Assembly (NCBI GenBank): GCA_014379075.1
Contig: JACMMN010000308.1
Span: 1-5,174 of the forward strand
Direction of reading: 5' to 3'
Origin: Pyrinomonadaceae bacterium
Lineage (GTDB): Bacteria; Acidobacteriota; Blastocatellia; Pyrinomonadales; Pyrinomonadaceae
DNA: 5,174 bases
This document shows positions 1 to 4,861 of this stretch, piece by piece. A program made the position numbers and the translations under genes. The notes below the pieces were generated by a model. That model was not told where the DNA came from. It saw only the letters and a program-made list of their open reading frames with translations, and did not search any database. Position 1 is the stretch's first letter; each line of letters starts with the position of its first letter.

Positions 1-8
1 CTAAAATA

Positions 9-17
9 TGATATAAT
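9..17 (+). promoter_or_regulatory. Probable extended -10 promoter of the S41 protease gene
   Basis: A perfect TATAAT hexamer lies at 12-17, preceded by TG one base upstream (9-10), which is the extended -10 form (TGnTATAAT) that can work without a good -35 box. Transcription would start near 24, giving a leader of about 17 bases that contains the GGAG ribosome site at 29-32. Any -35 element would fall off the left edge, so it cannot be judged. The surrounding bases are AT-rich, so a chance match is possible. Confidence 0.45.
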
Positions 18-40
18 TTCACCGTTTTGGAGTTCATTGC

Positions 41-1672
41 ATGAATAAAAAGTTTGGCATCGGCGTTTTGATACTTGTCGTTTTAGGAGCGGTGGCCGGA
101 GGTTTGTTTGGAAGACTGCAGTCGTCGATCTATGCCGATACCAGCCTCACTCAGGAAAAAGTGGTGGCGGATTACCGGGAGGCTCTCGATGTAATAGACA
201 AGAGCTATGTCGGTAATATCGATCATGAAAAAGTATCCGACGCTTCGATCCAAAGCATGTTGTGGACGCTGGATCCGCATTCCTCATTTTTTACGCGGGC
301 TGAATTCAAAAAGCTTTACGAGGAGCAGTCATCGCAGTTTTACGGCATCGGCGTGTCCATCCTGCAGCATCGCGACGGCGTCTATGTGCAGTCTATAATT
401 CCGGGAACACCTGCGGACAAAGCCGGGCTTCGTTATGGCGACCGGTTCGTGCAGGTGGACGGTAAAGACTCTAAAGAATGGACAAGCGCAGAGGTTTCGA
501 AAAACGTCCGCGGCGAAAAAGGAACTCCTGTAAAAGTTAAGGTCGAGCGAGCAGGAAGCACCGCGGCGTTGGATTTCGAGATCGTGCGCGGCGGCGTTCC
601 GCTTCCATCGATCCGCAATTATTTCATGCTGCCGAACGGTGTCGGATATGTCGGGCTGACCGGCGGATTTCAGGAAACGACCGCGGCCGAGCTTGACGAT
701 GCCGTTGCCAGCCTGCAAAAGCAGGGAATGAAAAGCCTTATCCTGGACGTGCGCGGAAACCCGGGCGGGCTTCTGCCGCAAGCGATAGACGTTGTAAGTC
801 GGTTTGTTCCAAACGGCCAGACGGTCGTTTCGGTCAAGGGCCGTTCGCGATACGCTAAAACGCAAGAACTTAAAGCGACCGGCGGACAGTCCGATAATTT
901 CCCGCTGGTCGTAATGATCAACGGCAATTCGGCGTCCGCTTCCGAGATCGTTGCCGGAGCGATCCAGGACTACGCACGCGGCGTTATAGTGGGCACGGAC
1001 AGTTTCGGTAAGGGATTGGTCCAGAGAGTTTTTCCGCTTCCTTACGGAACGGGCCTGACATTGACCACCGCCAGGTATTACACGCCTTTCGGACGCTCCC
1101 TGCAGCGGGATTACTCGAGCGGTTCGATCTACGATTATTACACTCACCTGAATGAAGGAAATGTAAACGGAGCAGACGCTAAGCCGAAACCGGCCGGTGT
1201 GCCGGTGAGCACAGCCAACGGCCGCGTTCTTTTCGGCGGGCGCGGCATCGAACCTGACATCAAGGTCTCGGCGCAGGAAAACAACCCGCTGCGTTTCCGT
1301 ATCAGCGATGCGGCTTTTTATTTTACCCGGCAATTGGTAGCCGGCAAGGTTGCCGGTTTTGAAAATTACAAGATCGATAAGCAGGATCACCGGTTGAGCA
1401 TCGATCCGGGCGCATTTCAGATCAGCGATAAATTGTTCGAAGCATTTCGGAGTTATACGGTGGCGATCAAGGAAAGCGGCCTGTCGGCTGAAAATCTTAA
1501 CACTCAGATCGAATTCGCAAAAATTCGGCTGCGTGAAGAGCTCGCGACCGCTAATCATTCGAATGAAGCCGGCGTCCAGGTTTTACTCGAGGCCGATCCG
1601 CAGATCCTAAAAGCCGTCGAATCGATGCCCGAAGCCCGTAGAATGCTTGAGGCGAATTTGGCGAAGAAATGA
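41..1672 (+). CDS. S41 family carboxyl-terminal processing protease (CtpA/Prc-like), membrane anchored
   Basis: This is a serine endopeptidase of family S41, which trims or degrades extracytoplasmic proteins from their C-termini using a Ser-Lys dyad. Residues 5-27 form a hydrophobic segment after Lys3-Lys4, an N-terminal anchor or uncleaved signal that places the enzyme outside the cytoplasmic membrane. A PDZ domain covers about 98-185, with YGIGVSI at 101-107 and PGTPADKAGL at 121-130. The protease core carries DVRGNPGG (236-243) and NSASASE (296-302), where Ser299 is the expected nucleophile. FGKGLVQ (322-328) follows, with Lys324 exactly 25 residues later (as in E. coli Prc, from memory) and Gln328. 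RGIEPDI (401-407) closes the core. A further 130 or so mostly helical residues follow, making it longer than the usual 400-450 residue CtpA. GGAG eight bases before the ATG supports the start. The specific substrate cannot be read from the sequence. Confidence 0.95.
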   Translation: MNKKFGIGVLILVVLGAVAGGLFGRLQSSIYADTSLTQEKVVADYREALDVIDKSYVGNIDHEKVSDASIQSMLWTLDPHSSFFTRAEFKKLYEEQSSQFYGIGVSILQHRDGVYVQSIIPGTPADKAGLRYGDRFVQVDGKDSKEWTSAEVSKNVRGEKGTPVKVKVERAGSTAALDFEIVRGGVPLPSIRNYFMLPNGVGYVGLTGGFQETTAAELDDAVASLQKQGMKSLILDVRGNPGGLLPQAIDVVSRFVPNGQTVVSVKGRSRYAKTQELKATGGQSDNFPLVVMINGNSASASEIVAGAIQDYARGVIVGTDSFGKGLVQRVFPLPYGTGLTLTTARYYTPFGRSLQRDYSSGSIYDYYTHLNEGNVNGADAKPKPAGVPVSTANGRVLFGGRGIEPDIKVSAQENNPLRFRISDAAFYFTRQLVAGKVAGFENYKIDKQDHRLSIDPGAFQISDKLFEAFRSYTVAIKESGLSAENLNTQIEFAKIRLREELATANHSNEAGVQVLLEADPQILKAVESMPEARRMLEANLAKK

Positions 1673-1681
1673 TCTTTCCGA

Positions 1682-1715
1682 GTTTGGAGTTCCTGCTAAA
1701 GCAGTAACTCCAAAC
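1682..1715. repeat. Intergenic palindrome A (hairpin downstream of the protease gene)
   Basis: Bases 1682-1697 pair with 1700-1715: ten uninterrupted pairs, one C/T mismatch (1692/1705), then four more pairs around a TAAA loop. It begins 10 bases after the protease stop codon. No T-run follows directly, only AT-rich DNA, so it is at best an imperfect intrinsic terminator; it could equally protect the mRNA 3' end or be a copy of a dispersed palindromic repeat. The left-arm sequence TTTGGAGTTC (1683-1692) also occurs exactly at 26-35, in front of the protease gene. Confidence 0.7.
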
Positions 1716-1739
1716 GAAATTTTAAGTTTTCGAATTTTT

Positions 1740-1784
1740 GAGTTCCTGGAGTAAGATAATCTTTTACTTTCGAACTCTTTTTTT
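1740..1784 (+). terminator. Terminator-like hairpin with a T-run abutting the pfkA start codon
   Basis: GAGTTC (1740-1745) pairs with GAACTC (1772-1777). After a small internal loop and G-U pairs, AGTAAGA (1750-1756) pairs with the segment at 1762-1768, leaving a short AT-rich loop. Seven Ts (1778-1784) follow immediately, which is the layout of a rho-independent terminator. The last T is directly followed by the pfkA ATG at 1785. It could end the protease transcript, attenuate read-through into pfkA, or be a dispersed repeat. Its first arm resembles the left arm of the neighbouring palindrome (12 of 13 bases match between 1683-1695 and 1736-1748). Confidence 0.5.
1755..1760 (+). promoter_or_regulatory. 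Possible -10 box for pfkA
   Basis: GATAAT differs from the TATAAT consensus by one base and sits 24 bases before the pfkA ATG, nearly the same spacing as the TATAAT box before the protease gene (23 bases). Transcription would begin around 1767, producing a leader of about 18 bases without a Shine-Dalgarno sequence. No convincing -35 hexamer is seen at the right distance, and the box overlaps the loop side of the terminator-like hairpin, so the two readings compete. Confidence 0.25.
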
Positions 1785-2894
1785 ATGTACAAACAGATAG
1801 GGATATTGACCGGCGGCGGCGACGCTCCCGGATTGAACGCAGTTATACGAGCAGTTGTTCGCACCGCCATAGGCGAATTCGGCATGAAATGCGTCGGAAT
1901 TGAAGACAGCTTCGAAGGAATTCTCGGCGCGACGCAAACTACTCAACTGACCACAAAAAGCGTAAGCGGTATTTTGCCCAGGGGCGGGACGATACTGGGA
2001 ACGCGAAATAAGGGAAGTTTCGTTAAGATGATAGACGGAAAGCCCTCGTTTCCCGAAATGCCTATCGGGGAGGCTTTAGCTAATCTCGATATCCTCGGCA
2101 TCGAGGCCCTCATCGTGCTTGGCGGCGAGGGAACTCTGGCCATCGCCGAACAGTTCCACAATCGCGGGTTTCCGGTCATCGGCGTTCCAAAGACCATAGA
2201 TAACGATCTGGCCGCGACCGAATTGACGTTCGGGTTCATGACGGCGATCGACATCGCAACCGAGGCACTCGACCGGCTCCATACGACCGCCGCTTCGCAT
2301 GACCGGGTGATGATCCTGGAAGTGATGGGAAGGAACACGGGCTGGATCGCCCTGCACGCCGGGCTGGCCGGGAGTGCCGATATAATATTGATCCCGGAGA
2401 TACCATTTTCCCTGGAGTCGGTCGCCCAAAAGGTGCTCGCCCGCGAAAAAGGCGGTTCGAGGTTTACCAATGTCGTCGTGGCAGAAGGCTCAAAAGAGGT
2501 AGGAAAATCCGAAATGTATGCGGATACGGGGGAATTGCGGCTGGGCGGCGTCGGGGAATACGTACGCCGGCAAGTGGAAGAAATGACGGGCAAGGAATCG
2601 CGATGTGTCGTGCTGGGGCACTTGCAACGGGGCGGCAGTCCCAATGCATTCGACAGAATGCTCGGGACGAATTTCGGTGCGTGTGCCGTTCGTGCATTGG
2701 CGAGCGGTGAAGTGGGCAAGATGGTCGCGCTTCAGGCGGGTACGATCACGACCGTCCCTCTTTCCGAAGCGTGCACAAATATCAAGACCGTTCCCGTCGA
2801 CGGGCAGCTCGTCCGGACCGCCCGCGATATCGGAATTTCGTTTGCGGCACCGAAAGAGTATAAGTCGGTTGTCGGGGGAGAGGCGAGGATTTAG
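1785..2894 (+). CDS. pfkA: 6-phosphofructokinase, group III (mixed-substrate) type
   Basis: It phosphorylates fructose 6-phosphate to fructose 1,6-bisphosphate in glycolysis, in the cytoplasm. The N-terminal GGGDAPGLNAVIR (10-22) is the nucleotide-binding glycine loop. GGEGT (113-117) carries Gly116, equivalent to E. coli Gly104. PKTIDND (135-141) holds Lys136 (E. coli 124) and the catalytic base Asp139 (E. coli 127). MGR (181-183), PE (204-205) and GHLQRGG (278-284) are the sugar-phosphate binding motifs. Gly at 104 points to ATP as donor, whereas pyrophosphate enzymes have Asp there; the Lys at 124 is typical of pyrophosphate and group III enzymes. At 369 residues it is longer than the 320-residue E. 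coli type and close to group III actinobacterial enzymes. There is no Shine-Dalgarno sequence, only a T-run, but the protein start matches the family, so the ATG at 1785 is the natural choice. Confidence 0.95.
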   Translation: MYKQIGILTGGGDAPGLNAVIRAVVRTAIGEFGMKCVGIEDSFEGILGATQTTQLTTKSVSGILPRGGTILGTRNKGSFVKMIDGKPSFPEMPIGEALANLDILGIEALIVLGGEGTLAIAEQFHNRGFPVIGVPKTIDNDLAATELTFGFMTAIDIATEALDRLHTTAASHDRVMILEVMGRNTGWIALHAGLAGSADIILIPEIPFSLESVAQKVLAREKGGSRFTNVVVAEGSKEVGKSEMYADTGELRLGGVGEYVRRQVEEMTGKESRCVVLGHLQRGGSPNAFDRMLGTNFGACAVRALASGEVGKMVALQAGTITTVPLSEACTNIKTVPVDGQLVRTARDIGISFAAPKEYKSVVGGEARI

Positions 2895-2913
2895 CCAGGT
2901 TTATTTGAACTTT

Positions 2914-3381
2914 ATGAAAGCAGTAAAAAAGAAATTACAGGACGAACTGGATAGTCTAGAACACGAATTGCATTTTAAGCTGCCCAAGGATATCCAGCAC
3001 GCGAGGGAGTTCGGCGACCTGAAGGAAAACGCCGAATACAAGGCGGCCAAGGAGCGTCAATCCATGGTCCAGGCCCGCATTAGCCAACTGCAGCAGAGGC
3101 TGAGCGAGGTTGATTCGATCGACCTGTCGAAGATCCCGACGGACAGCGTCGCCTACGGTTCGCGCGTCGTGCTTTACGATCTGGAACGCGACGAGAAGAT
3201 CAAATACAGACTGGTAACGACCGAGGAAAGCGACCCGGAAAACGGGCTTATATCCACCGTCTCGCCGATCGGCCAGGCTCTGATGGGAAAAGAAGAAGGC
3301 GACGAGATCAAGGTAAAAACACCCACAGGCTGGCGCAGTTTTGAAATAAGCAGGGTGAAGACTATTCACGAAAAGGACTGA
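2914..3381 (+). CDS. greA: Transcription elongation factor GreA
   Basis: GreA enters the secondary channel of stalled, backtracked RNA polymerase and stimulates cleavage of the nascent RNA 3' end. Residues 1-72 form the antiparallel coiled coil; its tip GDLKENAEY (34-42) keeps both acidic residues needed for cleavage, Asp35 and Glu38 (E. coli Asp41 and Glu44). The C-terminal FKBP-like domain runs from about 78 to 152, with SPIGQALMGK (117-126) followed by GDEIKV and a TPTG turn. At 155 residues it is near the usual 158. The frame is open far upstream inside pfkA, but that part is out-of-frame pfkA sequence. ATG 2914 lies 19 bases after the pfkA stop and gives a normal N-terminus. TTG at 2905, with AGG five bases before it, is an alternative start that would add three residues. 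It is probably cotranscribed with pfkA. Confidence 0.95.
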   Translation: MKAVKKKLQDELDSLEHELHFKLPKDIQHAREFGDLKENAEYKAAKERQSMVQARISQLQQRLSEVDSIDLSKIPTDSVAYGSRVVLYDLERDEKIKYRLVTTEESDPENGLISTVSPIGQALMGKEEGDEIKVKTPTGWRSFEISRVKTIHEKD

Positions 3382-3383
3382 GT

Positions 3384-3470
3384 GAAAATGCACAGCGGAA
3401 AATGGAAAATGGAAAATGAAGACCAGAACGGTTTTTTATTTTGCATTGTCCATTTTCCACTGTCAATTGA
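3384..3470. repeat. Heptanucleotide repeat array forming a long imperfect palindrome
   Basis: The left half contains GAAAATG at 3384, 3398, 3405 and 3412, all in the same 7-base register, with one degenerate unit at 3391. The right half holds the complementary heptads in a register of its own: TATTTTG (3437), CATTGTC (3444), CATTTTC (3451) and CACTGTC (3458). Bases 3392-3420 pair with 3435-3463 at about 25 of 29 positions, plus a G-U pair, leaving a loop of about 14 bases. The block fills nearly the whole gap between greA and the next gene. It is probably a mobile or slippage-generated palindromic repeat; it could also act as a hairpin ending the greA message, though no T-run follows it. Confidence 0.75.
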
Positions 3471-3474
3471 TTGA

Positions 3475-4116
3475 ATGTTGGGAGCAAGCATCGGACGCGG
3501 GGCAATGCGGATCATCGATTCGATGGTGCGGGGGCTTGCGTCCGCCGGCGTATCTCCGAATATTCTGACTACGGTCGGGGTCAGCATCAATGTGTTCTGC
3601 GGTGTGCTTTTTGGCATGGGTGAATTTTTTTGGGCCGGTGTCGTATTGATCATCGCCAACCTTTTCGACATGCTGGACGGAAACGTCGCACGCCTGACGG
3701 GAAACGTAACGAAATTCGGCGGTTTTCTTGATTCGTCGCTCGACCGGCTTTCCGACATGGTCGTTTTTGTCGGCATAATGATGTTTTACGCGGGAAATTC
3801 TCCGCAGCATTCGATCTTGAACGTGTTTCTCGCGGGAGTCGGGATGGTCGGTTCCGTAATGGTCAGCTACACCACGGCTCGTTCCGAAGGCCTAGGCGTC
3901 AAAGCAAATGTCGGGTTTCTGCAGCGGCCCGAGAGAATTGTCCTTTTGATCATTGGGGCCTTATCGACATGGGATTGGAATTCCAATTTCTTTTTATTCA
4001 ACCGTATGCCGCAGGTGCTTTGGGTATTGGCTGTGGGTTCGATCTGGACCTTGATCCACCGTATGTATTTCATTTGGGAAGAATTTAAGAAGCTTGAAGG
4101 GGCATCGCCCGAATAA
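3475..4116 (+). CDS. CDP-alcohol phosphatidyltransferase, phosphatidylinositol-phosphate synthase-like
   Basis: This integral membrane enzyme transfers a phosphatidyl group from CDP-diacylglycerol to an alcohol, releasing CMP. The family signature D-x2-DG-x2-AR-x8-G-x3-D-x3-D is complete: Asp65, Asp68, Gly69, Ala72, Arg73, Gly82, Asp86 and Asp90. About six hydrophobic segments are visible (near 31-48, 52-66, 93-107, 117-133, 153-168 and 181-197). FDMLDG, FLDSSLDR and the later SYTTARSEGLG and RPERIV stretches resemble mycobacterial PgsA1 (phosphatidylinositol-phosphate synthase) as I recall it, more than E. coli PgsA, which makes phosphatidylglycerol phosphate. The acceptor may therefore be an inositol phosphate, but this is an inference. 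The start is uncertain: an in-frame TGA lies directly before ATG 3475 and no Shine-Dalgarno sequence is seen. ATG 3505 (Met11) gives an equally normal N-terminus. The next gene follows after two bases. Confidence 0.9.
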   Translation: MLGASIGRGAMRIIDSMVRGLASAGVSPNILTTVGVSINVFCGVLFGMGEFFWAGVVLIIANLFDMLDGNVARLTGNVTKFGGFLDSSLDRLSDMVVFVGIMMFYAGNSPQHSILNVFLAGVGMVGSVMVSYTTARSEGLGVKANVGFLQRPERIVLLIIGALSTWDWNSNFFLFNRMPQVLWVLAVGSIWTLIHRMYFIWEEFKKLEGASPE

Positions 4117-4118
4117 TA

Positions 4119-4538
4119 ATGGAATGGCTAGCTGAATTTTGGACTTCGCTGACATGGGCCCGGATCGCTTTGGGCCTGGTTTTTTTGGTCGTCTCGTTTT
4201 TTTTGAGTACCGGACTAGTGGCAGTTGTAATGGTCAAGATCCCCGCGAATTATTTCAGCTCGCATTATCAGCAGGATTTTCTGCCGAACAGCTCGTGGAT
4301 GACCCGCTGGGGTGTAGTCGTCTTAAAGAATCTTATCGGCGTTATTCTGGTAGTTGCCGGGATCATTATGCTGCTCGGCCCCGGCCCCGGTATCCTAACC
4401 ATTTTGATCGGCTCGATCATGATCGACATTCCGGGCAAACGGCCGCTGGAGGCAAGGCTTCTTAACCGGCCGACGGTGCTGGCGGCTGCAAACGGCCTGC
4501 GGGCCAAGTACGGCAAACCGCCGCTGATCATGGATTAA
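4119..4538 (+). CDS. Small PGPGW-type transmembrane protein of unknown function
   Basis: This 139-residue membrane protein has three hydrophobic segments, at about 14-38, 67-85 and 91-103. Between the second and third lies LLGPGPG (85-91), followed by a short hydrophobic stretch and IPGKRPLEARL (104-114). This layout matches the uncharacterised PGPGW family, in which a proline-glycine turn links two closely spaced helices; I assign it by pattern only. The segment between helices 1 and 2 (about 41-62) is polar and aromatic (NYFSSHYQQDF) and may lie at a membrane surface. The start is two bases after the preceding stop. The only purine-rich site (AAGGGG, 4097-4102) is 16 bases away, so translation is probably coupled to the upstream gene. 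No catalytic motif is visible, so no function is claimed. Its place beside a phospholipid synthase hints at an envelope role. Confidence 0.8.
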   Translation: MEWLAEFWTSLTWARIALGLVFLVVSFFLSTGLVAVVMVKIPANYFSSHYQQDFLPNSSWMTRWGVVVLKNLIGVILVVAGIIMLLGPGPGILTILIGSIMIDIPGKRPLEARLLNRPTVLAAANGLRAKYGKPPLIMD

Positions 4539-4540
4539 CA

Positions 4541-4831
4541 ATGGGAATTCTGAATCTTTTTAAGCGAAAAGATAACCCCGATCTTTACGGCGAGAGAGTC
4601 GAGCATCTCTTGGCGCACGGCAGGATCACCGACGGTGTCATCATCGATACGGAAACCACGCCCGCGGGGGGCGAGATCGTTTTTTTTGTGTATACGCTCA
4701 ACGGCGTTGATTTCGAATCATCTGAATTGCTCGATGAAGAAAAGCTGAAGGATCCGCTCAAATACGCGCCGGGAGCGAAGGTCGGCATCCGGTACGATCC
4801 GAAAAATCAAGGCAATTCGACGCTTGTTTGA
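4541..4831 (+). CDS. DUF3592-like small soluble protein, function unknown
   Basis: A 96-residue protein without membrane segments or signal peptide. From about residue 26 it reads as a small beta-sheet domain: GRITDGVIIDTE (27-38), then GGEIVFFVYTLNGVDFESSE (43-62), a charged linker, and PGAKVGIRYDPKN (77-89). This order (G-x-I strand, tyrosine strand, 'NG-x-x-F-x-SS' turn, 'PG-x-x-V-x-I-x-YDP' end) resembles the DUF3592 family, whose members usually carry flanking transmembrane helices; here they are absent. The first 12 residues are basic (three Lys and one Arg within MGILNLFKRKDN) and could touch membrane lipid. It starts two bases after the stop of the membrane-protein gene, so the two are cotranscribed and may work together. 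The role is unknown. Confidence 0.8.
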   Translation: MGILNLFKRKDNPDLYGERVEHLLAHGRITDGVIIDTETTPAGGEIVFFVYTLNGVDFESSELLDEEKLKDPLKYAPGAKVGIRYDPKNQGNSTLV

Positions 4832-4832
4832 A

Positions 4833-4850
4833 GCGGACAAGGATGTCCGC
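4833..4850. repeat. Perfect 7-bp hairpin with an AGGA loop before the carboxylase gene
   Basis: GCGGACA (4833-4839) pairs perfectly with TGTCCGC (4844-4850) around the four-base loop AGGA. It begins one base after the stop codon of the preceding gene and ends 11 bases before the ATG at 4862. There is no T-run, so it is not a standard terminator. The loop is the only Shine-Dalgarno-like sequence in front of the carboxylase gene, but it lies 18 bases from the start, beyond the usual spacing. It may be a copy of a REP-like dispersed palindrome. Confidence 0.65.
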
Positions 4851-4861
4851 GTCCATACGAT

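Noticed and set aside
329..1558. 409-codon open frame on the minus strand opposite the protease gene
   Set aside because: It is fully antisense to a clearly conserved protease; its translation has no recognisable motif and biased residue content, as expected of a shadow frame in GC-rich coding DNA.
1716..1732. Small AT-rich hairpin between palindromes A and B
   Set aside because: Only about five pairs with a loop of around eight bases in very AT-rich DNA; easily due to chance.
1943..2719. 258-codon open frame on the minus strand opposite pfkA
   Set aside because: It is Ser/Pro/Arg-rich without motifs and lies entirely within the phosphofructokinase gene, so it is a shadow frame.
2605..2913. 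Apparent 103-residue N-terminal extension of GreA
   Set aside because: It is out-of-frame pfkA sequence. The GreA homology and usual length begin at ATG 2914 (or TTG 2905), so there is no fusion.
3391..3463. CRISPR-like array of short repeats
   Set aside because: Units are 7 bases with no unique spacers and the second half is inverted. It is a heptad palindrome, not a CRISPR.
4139..4465. 108-codon + strand frame inside the PGPGW-type gene
   Set aside because: It overlaps a gene with clear membrane helices and tight spacing to its neighbours, and its own translation shows no domain.
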